A stretch of 27,016 bases of DNA from UBA6019 sp035535055 (GTDB lineage: Bacteria; Chloroflexota; Dormibacteria; Dormibacterales; Dormibacteraceae): assembly GCA_035535055.1 (NCBI GenBank), contig DATLQT010000088.1, positions 1 to 27,016 on the forward strand, in the 5' to 3' direction. This document shows, in pieces, positions 15,130-22,774 of this stretch (its first letter is position 1; each line of letters starts with the position of its first letter). The notes beneath the pieces were generated by a model. The model saw only the letters and a program-made list of their open reading frames with translations, was not told the origin of the DNA and made no database searches. The position numbers and the translations under genes were made by a program.

Positions 15130-16182
15130 ATGGAGCTGAGAGAGTTCGGCGGGGGCCTGAAAAGGCACTGGATCATTTTCGTCGTCTGCTGCCTTATAGG
15201 CCTCGTCGGGGCTTTCACCTACGACTTCTTGACCCTCCTCGACGAGGCCCAGGCCTCGGTCTCGGTCCTCGACCCGATGACGGCCCGGCCCGGCGGCTAC
15301 GGGCAGGCCCAGGTGACCTTCGACTCGATCATCTTGAGCAAGCAGCTGGCCAACAAGGTCGCGGCGGTGATGGGAGAGAGCTCGGACACCGTCCAAAGTG
15401 ACCTCTCGGTCACCCTCGCCTCCTCCCTTTCGCCCACCAACCCGAGCCCGCTCTACCTCGTCCACGGCAAGGACCACGGCCTCCCCCGGGCCGTCAAGCT
15501 GGTCAACACCGCGGTCAGCGAGGCCACCAAGATCTACCTCCGGCTCAACACCGCCGACGGCAGCCAGCTGAAGGCGGCGACGGCGCCCGAGACCGCCGAC
15601 GCCCAGGCCCAGCTGAAGTCGGCCGTGGACGCCCTCAACGTCTTCGCCACCCAGAACAACGCCGTCGACCTGCCCGACCGGCTGGCCACCCAGCAGGCCA
15701 AGGTGGCGGCGCTGCAGCAGAGCCTCTACGCCGCCCAGGCCCAGCAGAGCGGCGACTACTACGTGAACTCGACGCTCTACACCAAGGACGCCAACGTCGT
15801 CAGCTCCCTCCAGGCGAGCCTTGCCCCCGAGCAGACCGAGCTGAGCCGGCTCCAGGGACTGTCCCCGCAGTACAGCCAGCTGAGCTTCGCGGTCCAGGCA
15901 GCGCAGACGCGCGTCACCGCGGTCGGCAACCAGGAGGAGTCCCAGGTCGTCAGCCAGCTCCTGCCGAGCGACACCGAGCTAAAGCAGCTCGACGCCGCCT
16001 ACAAGGAGAACCAGTTCCTCTACCGCCTGCTCATCTACTCTTTGGGGCTGCTGGCCGGCGTCGTCCTCGGACTGCTGGCGGTCTATCTCCTGGTCGCCCT
16101 GCGCGGCCGCCCGGCCACCCCGGCCGAGCTTGCCAGCGCCTTCGGGGCGCCGGTGCTGATCCGGGTCGGGAGCGCCAACTGA
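15130..16182 (+). CDS. Wzz-like chain-length determinant / polysaccharide co-polymerase
   Basis: The ATG with GGAAGGGA 9 nt upstream gives 350 residues. One membrane span lies at about 14-32 and a second at about 300-323. Between them is a long alanine/glutamine-rich periplasmic region with heptad-like helices (about 160-270). The short cytoplasmic tail ends FGAPVLIRVG, like the start of the linker that joins Wzz-type proteins to BY-kinases. This layout fits the polysaccharide co-polymerase family, which sets chain length of Wzy-made polymers. The partner ATPase follows with a 1-nt overlap (TGATG), and the polymerase is two genes on. The usual proline-rich motif before the second span is not evident. 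Identity rests on topology and context more than on conserved residues. Confidence 0.8.
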   Translation: MELREFGGGLKRHWIIFVVCCLIGLVGAFTYDFLTLLDEAQASVSVLDPMTARPGGYGQAQVTFDSIILSKQLANKVAAVMGESSDTVQSDLSVTLASSLSPTNPSPLYLVHGKDHGLPRAVKLVNTAVSEATKIYLRLNTADGSQLKAATAPETADAQAQLKSAVDALNVFATQNNAVDLPDRLATQQAKVAALQQSLYAAQAQQSGDYYVNSTLYTKDANVVSSLQASLAPEQTELSRLQGLSPQYSQLSFAVQAAQTRVTAVGNQEESQVVSQLLPSDTELKQLDAAYKENQFLYRLLIYSLGLLAGVVLGLLAVYLLVALRGRPATPAELASAFGAPVLIRVGSAN

Positions 16183-16808
16183 TGGCCACTCCCACCCACC
16201 ACGCGGAACAGCAGATGGGCACCAAGGAGACGCCCGCGGGGCCGGCCGGGACCGGGCGCGGAGGTTCCCAGACGGCCCTCAGGGCCCACCCGACGGGTAC
16301 CTTCGGCGAGAGCTTCCGGCTTCTCGCCCTCGACGTGGTCAGGCTCTTGGAGGGGGAGACCAACCGGTCCCTGCTGGTCATGAGCGGGCTGCCCGGCGAG
16401 GGGCGGACCCTCACCGCCTACAACCTGGCCCGCTCTTTGGCCGAGCTCTCCTTGCCGGTCCTGCTGGTCGACGCCAACCCCGCCGGCGCCCCGAGGACGG
16501 TTGATCTCGGCGATCCGCCAGGGGTGCACCGGATCGACCTCAGCGAGGAGGCAGGCGGCCTCGGCGACTTCCTCCAGGCGGCGCGAAAGGTCATCGCCCG
16601 CGGCGGCGAGGAGGGGGCCATCACCATCGTCGATGTCCCGGCCGCGACCCGCTCCAGCATCGGCTTCCACCTCGCAAAAGAAGTCGCCGGCTCCCTCTTT
16701 GTGGTCCGCACCCGAAAGTCGCGCGGGGTCGGGATCCCGACCGAGATGCGCGGCCAGCTGGACCTTCTCGGGGCCCGCATCCTGGGGGTGGTGGTCAACG
16801 ACGGATGA
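16182..16808 (+). CDS. BY-kinase-like P-loop ATPase (CpsD/CapB-like), probably not a tyrosine kinase
   Basis: This is a 208-residue protein coupled to the Wzz-like gene. FGESFRLLALDVVRL (41-55) matches the segment preceding the P-loop in bacterial tyrosine kinases. The Walker A region is SGLPGEGRTLTAYNLA (68-83), with Arg75 instead of the invariant lysine. Walker A' is VLLVDANP (93-100, Asp97) and Walker B is ITIVDVP (147-153, Asp151). The chain stops at VVVNDG, where active family members continue to a tyrosine-rich tail. The only tyrosine in the whole protein is Tyr80. Thus both nucleotide binding and autophosphorylation are doubtful. A structural role in gating the Wzz/Wzy machinery is the likeliest function. 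The Arg codon is CGG, so one miscalled base would not explain it. Confidence 0.8.
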   Translation: MATPTHHAEQQMGTKETPAGPAGTGRGGSQTALRAHPTGTFGESFRLLALDVVRLLEGETNRSLLVMSGLPGEGRTLTAYNLARSLAELSLPVLLVDANPAGAPRTVDLGDPPGVHRIDLSEEAGGLGDFLQAARKVIARGGEEGAITIVDVPAATRSSIGFHLAKEVAGSLFVVRTRKSRGVGIPTEMRGQLDLLGARILGVVVNDG

Positions 16809-16833
16809 GGAGGGCTCGGGGCCGGTCGGTGCG

Positions 16834-17754
16834 GTGGTCGTCAACTGGAACGACGCCGAACGGAGCGTCCGCTGCCTCGAGTCGGTGCGAAAGTCGTGGC
16901 CTGAGGCGATCCTGGTCCTGGTCGACAACGGGTCGCAGGAGGACCCCGGACCGGCCCTCGGGGCGGGACCGCTCGGCGTCACCCTGCTAAAGCTCGGGTC
17001 CAACTTTGGCTACGCCGCCGGTTGCAACGCCGGCACCGGGGCGGCGATCGCCGCCGGAGCCAGCCACGTGCTCCTCTTGAACAACGACGCCACCCTTGAG
17101 GAGGGCTCGATCCCGGCGCTCCTCGCCGCCGCCGGCCGCCACCCGGGCTCGATCATCGCCCCGCTGATCGTCTACGCCGATCGCCCGGACCGGGTCTGGT
17201 CGGCGGGCGGGTACGTCAACCGGCCCTTCTTTGACAACCACCATCACGGCAAGGGCGAACCGGTCTCGGCCCACTTTGAAGAGCGCCGGGTGGACTGGGC
17301 GACCGGCTGCGCGCTCTTCTTCGAAGCCGCCTGCTTCCGCCGCGTCGGTCCCCTCGACGAGGCCTACTTCCTCTATCTCGAGGACACCGACTGGTGCCTG
17401 CGCGCGGCCCGGGTCAAGGTCGAGACCTGGCTCGCGCCTGCCGCGGTGGTCCGGCACGAGGTATCCGCCAGCGTGGAGGCGCTGCCCAGCTGGCAGGTCC
17501 GCTATTACGCCCACCGCAACCACTACCGCCTGGCGCTTCGCCACGCGACCGGCTGGGCCAAGCCCCTGGTCTTAGGCGACGCCCTCTGGACCCTGTTCAA
17601 GGCCGGCCTTCGGTCGGCCATCTCCGCCGGCCACCGGCGCGATGGCTACTACCACGCGCGGACCCGGGGGGTGGCGGATTTCCTGCGCGGGCGCGTCGGC
17701 CCGGCGACGGTCTCGTCGGTGCCCGCGGCGGCGGCGGTGGTGGCAAACCGATGA
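16834..17754 (+). CDS. GT2 family glycosyltransferase (rhamnosyltransferase-like), 5' end uncertain
   Basis: The reading frame encodes VVVNWNDAER (1-10 from this GTG), VLVDNGSQED, GSNFGYAAGCNAGTGAA (55-71), LLNNDATLEEG (81-91) and YLEDTDWCLR (181-190), a complete WbbL-like GT-A domain of about 306 residues. The GTG at 16834 is the only near in-frame start, but it leaves almost no residues before the first beta strand. It also lies 19 nt from the only good ribosome binding site (GAGGAGGG, 16807-16814). An ATG at 16805 overlaps the previous stop as ATGA, like its neighbours, but is in another frame. A missing base near 16815-16830 would join them. The GT2 body looks intact. It probably adds one sugar of the repeat unit, and the next gene overlaps it by 4 nt. 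Confidence 0.82.
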   Translation: MVVNWNDAERSVRCLESVRKSWPEAILVLVDNGSQEDPGPALGAGPLGVTLLKLGSNFGYAAGCNAGTGAAIAAGASHVLLLNNDATLEEGSIPALLAAAGRHPGSIIAPLIVYADRPDRVWSAGGYVNRPFFDNHHHGKGEPVSAHFEERRVDWATGCALFFEAACFRRVGPLDEAYFLYLEDTDWCLRAARVKVETWLAPAAVVRHEVSASVEALPSWQVRYYAHRNHYRLALRHATGWAKPLVLGDALWTLFKAGLRSAISAGHRRDGYYHARTRGVADFLRGRVGPATVSSVPAAAAVVANR

Positions 17755-19253
17755 TCTTCACCGCGACGCGGCCCTGGTGGCGTCCCCAGCGATTCGACGT
17801 CCTCTTCACGCTCTGGCTGGTCTTCAGCGCCGCGGTCCTGATCGGGATCTTCGCGCTCCGCCTCGGCGAGTACTTGGGGATGGCCACCGGCATCCTGCTC
17901 CTCTTCGCGATCGCTGTCCGCTGGCCGATCGTCACCGCCGTCTTCCTGGTCGCGTTCACGCCGATCCAGCGCTTCGTGATCATGCTTCTCTACCACTTCT
18001 CGCACTCGGTGGTCCTCACCAAGGGCGTCGAGCTGTGGAAGGAGGCGGTGCTGGCGGCGCTCGTGAGCCGCGTGATCTACGACCTCTTCTTCCGGCCCGA
18101 GCGGTCGCACGCGATAAGGGTCATGGACATCCTGGTCCTCTTCTTCGTCGGCGTCGCGGGGATCTACGTCTTCTACCCGGGACCACTTGGGGTCGACCTC
18201 TTCACCCGCCTCCAGGGCTTCCGCACCGACGCGACCTTCATGGCCGCCTACTGGGCGGGGCGGGGGCTGCACATCCACCGCCGGCAGCTGCGCTGGATCC
18301 TGATGTCGATCGTCCCCGGGGCGGTGATCGTCGGCCTGGTCGCGATCTGGCAGTTCGTGACGCCGGCGCTGGCCAACCGCATCTTCGACTACCTCGGCTA
18401 CACCGACTTCAACGCCTTTTCGGGGGCCACCGGCGACACCCTGGTGGTCCGCGCCCGGGACCTGCCCGGCGCCGCCCAGTTGCCGCGGGCGTCATCGCTG
18501 GCGCTGAGCGACCTTGCCCTCGCCTTCTTCCAGCTGCTGCTGGTCTCGATGTCGGCCGCCCTCTTCAGCCTCTCCAAGAGCTGGCTCGCCCGCGCTGCGG
18601 CGGGCGGCTTCCTGGCCCTGATGGCCGCGACCATGGTCCTGACCCTCACCCGGAGCGCGATCGCCGCCGCCATTGGCGCTGTGATCGGCATCGCGATCGT
18701 CGCCGGCAAGCTCTTCCGCTACGGCCTCCTGGTTGCCCTCGGCGGGGGCGCGGTAGCGGCGATCCTGATCTCGGGCTACATCAAGCTCAGCACCATCGAG
18801 TCCCTCACCAACTTCCAGGACGCCTCCAGCGTCCAGCACGACCAGCAGATCGCGAAGAGTATCCAGGTCATCGAGCAGTACCCCTTCGGCCGGGGCCTGG
18901 GCACCGCCGGAGTGGTGGCCCAGACCCAGCTGAAGGGCGGCGAGAGCCTCACCAACGAGAGCTGGTACCTGCAGCTCGGCACCGAGATCGGCGTCATCGG
19001 GATGGGCGCCTACCTGCTGGTCGTGGTGGCCGTGATGCTGGTCAGCCTCTGGTACTTCTGGCGCCTCCACGACCACTGGCTTCGGCTGCTGACGCTGACT
19101 GTGGCCGGCGCGGCCGGCGCCTTCTTGGTCTCCGGCAACTTCCTCCACGCCTGGGAGAACACGCCCGTGTCGATGGTCTTCTGGCTCTTCGCCGGCCTGG
19201 CCATGCGGGCCTGCGACCTCGAGGCCTGGGACGGCTACTGGGAGCAACCGTGA
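17751..19253 (+). CDS. O-antigen polymerase/ligase-like membrane protein (Wzy_C type)
   Basis: The ATG overlaps the upstream stop (ATGA) and gives 500 residues with about ten or more hydrophobic segments. MVLTLTRSAIAAAIGAVIG is the characteristic Wzy_C/WaaL segment. A large external loop follows, with QYPFGRGLGTAG and then TNESWYLQLGTEIGVIGMG, the region where these enzymes hold the lipid-linked donor. The family either polymerises repeat units (Wzy) or ligates the chain to an acceptor (WaaL). The adjacent Wzz-like protein and ATPase favour polymerase. Sequence identity in the family is low, so the choice is from context. The N-terminal half shows no additional domain. Confidence 0.85.
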   Translation: MIFTATRPWWRPQRFDVLFTLWLVFSAAVLIGIFALRLGEYLGMATGILLLFAIAVRWPIVTAVFLVAFTPIQRFVIMLLYHFSHSVVLTKGVELWKEAVLAALVSRVIYDLFFRPERSHAIRVMDILVLFFVGVAGIYVFYPGPLGVDLFTRLQGFRTDATFMAAYWAGRGLHIHRRQLRWILMSIVPGAVIVGLVAIWQFVTPALANRIFDYLGYTDFNAFSGATGDTLVVRARDLPGAAQLPRASSLALSDLALAFFQLLLVSMSAALFSLSKSWLARAAAGGFLALMAATMVLTLTRSAIAAAIGAVIGIAIVAGKLFRYGLLVALGGGAVAAILISGYIKLSTIESLTNFQDASSVQHDQQIAKSIQVIEQYPFGRGLGTAGVVAQTQLKGGESLTNESWYLQLGTEIGVIGMGAYLLVVVAVMLVSLWYFWRLHDHWLRLLTLTVAGAAGAFLVSGNFLHAWENTPVSMVFWLFAGLAMRACDLEAWDGYWEQP

Positions 19254-20473
19254 GGATCGCCGTCTACCATGACCAGCCCTCGGGGGGAGCGCGACGGGCG
19301 CTGGCCGGCTTCGGCCGCCGGCTGGCCGAGCGCCACCAGGTCGACGTCTTCACCCTGGCCACCGCCGACCAGGAGCTGGTCAGCGACAGCGAATGGGCGT
19401 CGTCGGTGACCGTGCTCCCCTACGCGCCGCGGCCGTCGGTGCGCCTCGGCCTGTTCTTTAACGACGCCCGGCGGAGCCGGTCGATCGAGGACCTGGACCG
19501 GGTCAACGCCGAGGCCGCCAGGCTGGTCGACGCCGGCGGCTACGCCGTGCTGCTGGCGGACGCCTGCCGCTTCACCTACGCGCCGCAGATCCTCGACCAC
19601 GTCCGGACCCCGGCCGCCTACTACTGCCACCACGGGCCCTGGCGGGTCCAAGACGTCCCCACCCGGGTGGCGCGGTCGGCCTACGAGGAGGCCCGGCGGG
19701 CGGTCCACCGGCCGTTCGAGGCCGGCCTTGAAGAGCGCCTGCGCAGCCTCGACCGGCGGCTGGTACGGCGGGCCCGCACGGTCATGGTCAACTCCAATTT
19801 CACCCGGGACCGGGCGCGGGAGCACTACGGCATCGAGGCGCGCCTGTGCCCTCCCGGGGTCGAGCTGCCGCCTCCCGGAGAGTCGGGCCGGCGCGAGCAC
19901 ATCTTGAGCGTGGGTGCGCTCGAAGCGCACAAGGGCCAGGACCTGGTGATCCGCTCGGTCGCCCGGTTGCCGGAGAACCTGCGGCCCCCCGTCCACCTGG
20001 TGGGCAACGACGGGAGCCCGGCCTACCGGGCCCGGCTGGAGGCGCTGGCGGCCCGGCTCGGCGTCAGGGTCTCCATCCGCTTGCGGGTTCCCGAGGCAGA
20101 GCTGGACTTTGAGTACCGGACCGCGATCCTGTTCTGCTACGGTGCGCGGCACGAGCCCCTCGGGCTGGCCCCGGTGGAGGCGATGGCCCACGGCCTGCCG
20201 GTTGTTGCCGTGAACGAGGGCGGCGTGCGCGAGACGGTGCGCGACCAGCAGACCGGGCTCTTGGTCCCCGCCGACCCGGCGGCGATGAGCGCCGCTTTGG
20301 AGCGGCTGCTGGCCGATGAGGCGCTGCGCCGCCGGATGGGCGCGAAAGGGCGATCGGAGGTTGCCCGCGCCTGGTCGTGGCCGGCCCGGGCGGCTGCTCT
20401 GGAGGAGGTGCTGAAGGAGACCGCGGCGCAGGCGCGGGGCCTGGCCGCCGCCGGGACGGCCGGGCGGCCATGA
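19250..20473 (+). CDS. GT4-type glycosyltransferase
   Basis: The GTG start overlaps the polymerase stop (GTGA) and gives 407 residues, the first of four GT4 genes in a row. The N-terminus MRIAVYHDQPSGGARRALAG is a typical GT-B acceptor-domain opening with a glycine-rich loop. VMVNSNFTRDRAREHYGIEA (178-197) and VGALEAHKGQDLVIRS (221-236) mark the interdomain region. The donor-site E-x7-E motif is EPLGLAPVE (Glu302, Glu310), followed by VVAVNEGGVRETV. A tract with histidines, YYCHHGPWRVQD (124-135), is a distinctive insertion. Retaining sugar transfer at the cytoplasmic membrane face is expected. The donor and acceptor are unknown. Confidence 0.88.
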   Translation: MRIAVYHDQPSGGARRALAGFGRRLAERHQVDVFTLATADQELVSDSEWASSVTVLPYAPRPSVRLGLFFNDARRSRSIEDLDRVNAEAARLVDAGGYAVLLADACRFTYAPQILDHVRTPAAYYCHHGPWRVQDVPTRVARSAYEEARRAVHRPFEAGLEERLRSLDRRLVRRARTVMVNSNFTRDRAREHYGIEARLCPPGVELPPPGESGRREHILSVGALEAHKGQDLVIRSVARLPENLRPPVHLVGNDGSPAYRARLEALAARLGVRVSIRLRVPEAELDFEYRTAILFCYGARHEPLGLAPVEAMAHGLPVVAVNEGGVRETVRDQQTGLLVPADPAAMSAALERLLADEALRRRMGAKGRSEVARAWSWPARAAALEEVLKETAAQARGLAAAGTAGRP

Positions 20474-21579
20474 AGGTGGCTTTGATGGGACGCTCTTTAC
20501 GCGGCCGCTTCTCGGGCGTCGTCCGCTACACGCACGAGCTGGTGACGGCCCTGGCGCCGCGGCTCGGCACCGACCTCAGCGTGTTCGTGACGCGCGCCGA
20601 AGACGGGATCGGCGGCCTCGGGATCCGCCGCGTGCGCGCGCCCTTCCCCACTCCCAACGAGTACGCACGCGCTGCCTGGGAGCAGTCGATAGTCCCCCTC
20701 CAGGTGGCGCGCCTGGGCGCGGACGTCTTTCACTCGCCGAACTACATCCTTCCGCTGGCACTGCGCTGCCCGGCGGTGGTGACCGTTCACGACCTCTTCT
20801 ACCTCGACCCGAGCCTCCACCGCCTGCGCTCTCACCTCTACCTGAGCGCGCTGAGCAGCCTTGCGATCGGGAAGGCGCGCCGGATCATCTGCGTGTCGGC
20901 CTACACCCGCGACCGGCTCCTCCAGCACCACCCCAACGCCGAGGCGAAGGTGAGGGTCGTCGGCGAGGGGGTCGATGCCCGCTTTGTGCCACCCTCCGCC
21001 GAGGCCGTGTCCGCCACCCGGGAGCGGCTGGGCCTGGCCGGCCCCTACGTGCTCTTCGTCGGGACCGTGGAGCCGCGCAAGAACCTGGACCGGCTGGTAC
21101 GCGCCTTCTCCGCCGCCGTCTTGCGGTCCGGCCTTCCCCACCAACTGGTCATCGCCGGCGGCGCCGGCTGGAGGGCGGCACCCTTTCGGGCAGCGCTGAA
21201 CGCCTCCCCCGTCCGAGACCGGATCCGGGTGCTCGGATACGTCGCCGAAGAGGACATGCCGGCCCTTTACGGTGGCGCCGACCTGTTCGTGTTCCCCTCC
21301 CTCGAAGAGGGCTTCGGGCTGCCGCCGCTGGAGGCGATGGCATGCGGCACCGCGGTGGTGACCTCCTGCACCTCCGCCCTGCCCGAGGTGGTGGGAGACG
21401 CGGCCGCCCTGGTCGACCCGCTCGACGAGGGGGCGCTCTCCTCCACCATCGAGGGCCTTTTGGGGAGCGGGAGAAGGCGCCGGGCGCTGGCTCAAGCCGG
21501 CCCCGCCCAGGCGGCGCGGTTCAGCTGGGAACGGGTCGCCGACCAGACGCTCGCCGTCTATGCCGAGGCGGCCGCGTGA
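20470..21579 (+). CDS. GT4-type glycosyltransferase (mannosyltransferase-like)
   Basis: The ATG overlaps the previous stop (ATGA). The 369-residue protein has the acceptor loop RGRFSGVVRYTHELV (11-25) and DVFHSPNYILPL (85-96) followed by TVHDLFYLDP, an arrangement common in WbaB/MtfB-like mannosyltransferases. ICVSAYTRDRL and VGEGVD precede VLFVGTVEPRKNLDRLVRAF (194-213). The E-x7-E motif is EGFGLPPLE (Glu280, Glu288), then SALPEVVGDAA. All family motifs appear intact. Mannose is a reasonable guess for the donor sugar but is not established. It is the second of four tandem GT4 genes, so successive additions to one repeat unit are likely. Confidence 0.88.
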   Translation: MKVALMGRSLRGRFSGVVRYTHELVTALAPRLGTDLSVFVTRAEDGIGGLGIRRVRAPFPTPNEYARAAWEQSIVPLQVARLGADVFHSPNYILPLALRCPAVVTVHDLFYLDPSLHRLRSHLYLSALSSLAIGKARRIICVSAYTRDRLLQHHPNAEAKVRVVGEGVDARFVPPSAEAVSATRERLGLAGPYVLFVGTVEPRKNLDRLVRAFSAAVLRSGLPHQLVIAGGAGWRAAPFRAALNASPVRDRIRVLGYVAEEDMPALYGGADLFVFPSLEEGFGLPPLEAMACGTAVVTSCTSALPEVVGDAAALVDPLDEGALSSTIEGLLGSGRRRRALAQAGPAQAARFSWERVADQTLAVYAEAAA

Positions 21580-22769
21580 GGCCCGCTCTCTACTACCCCT
21601 GGGTCTACCTCAAGGGCGGCGCCGAGCGGGTCCTGCTCGAACTGATGCGGCGCAGCCGGCACGACTGGACGCTGTACACCAACCATTTCGAGCCGGCGGC
21701 GACCTTCCCCGAGCTGTCCGAGTTCAGGGTCGTTCAGCTCCGCGAGGTGTCGGTTCGGCGCACCATCCCCGAGGTGGCCCGGGCCATGCTCACCCTCGGA
21801 ACCCAGCGGGTGGACTTCGCCGGCCACGATTCGCTGATGGTCGTCAGCGAGGGCCTCGGCAACTTCGTCGCCGCCCGGTCGCCAATCCCGACCTCCTGTA
21901 TCTGCCTCACGCCGCTGAAGGTGCTCTATGACCCCTTCACCCGCGCCCAGTTCTACGCCGGCCGCCGGCGGCCGGTGTTCCGGGCGGCCTTCGCCGCCTA
22001 CCGGCTGGCCGACCGCCGAAGCTGGAAGAGGTACCAGCGGGTATTCACCAACAGCGAGGAGGTGCGGCGCCGGGTGTTAGCCGCCGGCCTGGTCGAAGAG
22101 GACCGCCTGGAGGTCGCCCACCATGGCGTCGACACCGAACGCTGGCAGCCGGACGGCCGGCGCGAGCGATTCTTCTTGGTGCCCGGCCGGATCATGTGGC
22201 AGAAGAAGATCGAGCTCGCCCTGGAAGCCTGGCAGCTCTTCAAGCCGAACCAGTCCGACAACGACTTCCGGCTGATCGTGGCCGGGATGGTCGATCAGAA
22301 GAGCCGCCCCTACCTCCAAGCGATGCAGGCCAAGGTCGCGGGCCGGCGGGACGTGGAGTTCATCGTCTCCCCGCCCGACGACGACCTGCTCGACCTCTAC
22401 CAGCGTTCTTGGGCGATCGTCTTCCCACCGGCCAACGAGGACTGGGGGTTGGTACCCCTGGAGGCGATGGCCTGCGGCAAGCCGGTCCTGGCGACCGACC
22501 GCGGCGGCCCCAAAGAGAGCGTCCTCAACGGGTCGACCGGGCTCTTGCGAGTGGACCAACCGAATTCCTTCGCGCGCGGTATCCGGGAGCTCGCGTCGAT
22601 GTCCACCGATGAGCTCGACGCGTTCTCGCTACGAGCTCGACGGCGTGCCCTCGACTTCCCCTGGAGCCGCTTTGTGGATCGAATCGACCGGCACTTGGAG
22701 GAAACCACCGGCTCCGGGGAGTCGTCAGGCGAGGAGTCGGCCGAGGTCGAGTCGACCGAGGTCGGCTGA
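21576..22769 (+). CDS. GT4-type glycosyltransferase with acidic C-terminal tail
   Basis: The GTG start overlaps the previous stop (GTGA) and gives 397 residues. ALYYPWVYLKGGAERVLLEL (4-23) is the acceptor loop, CLTPLKVLYDPFTR (110-123) follows, and FTNSEEVRRRV marks the inner helix. VPGRIMWQKKIELALEAWQ (202-220) lies in the donor domain. The E-x7-E motif is EDWGLVPLE (Glu288, Glu296), then CGKPVLATDRGGPKESV. This pattern resembles WbaZ-type transferases. The last 23 residues are Glu/Ser/Gly-rich, and their DNA includes two 15-bp near-identical tandem units (22736-22765), so the tail looks recently grown. The tail is unlikely to be catalytic. Confidence 0.87.
   Translation: MRPALYYPWVYLKGGAERVLLELMRRSRHDWTLYTNHFEPAATFPELSEFRVVQLREVSVRRTIPEVARAMLTLGTQRVDFAGHDSLMVVSEGLGNFVAARSPIPTSCICLTPLKVLYDPFTRAQFYAGRRRPVFRAAFAAYRLADRRSWKRYQRVFTNSEEVRRRVLAAGLVEEDRLEVAHHGVDTERWQPDGRRERFFLVPGRIMWQKKIELALEAWQLFKPNQSDNDFRLIVAGMVDQKSRPYLQAMQAKVAGRRDVEFIVSPPDDDLLDLYQRSWAIVFPPANEDWGLVPLEAMACGKPVLATDRGGPKESVLNGSTGLLRVDQPNSFARGIRELASMSTDELDAFSLRARRRALDFPWSRFVDRIDRHLEETTGSGESSGEESAEVESTEVG
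22736..22765 (+). repeat. 15-bp tandem duplication in the GT4 C-terminal coding tail
   Basis: Units at 22736-22750 and 22751-22765 match at 13 of 15 positions (core CCGAGGTCG). Each encodes five residues (SAEVE then STEVG) because the unit length is a multiple of three, so the reading frame is kept. It lies in the last codons of the GT4 gene, where length change would be tolerated. Confidence 0.6.
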
Positions 22770-22774
22770 GCGGG

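Noticed and set aside
17642..19249. Long plus-strand frame running upstream of the first GT4 of operon B through the polymerase gene
   Set aside because: The upstream part is Arg/Pro/Gly-rich out-of-frame reading of the polymerase. The GT4 begins at the GTG at 19250 that overlaps the polymerase stop.
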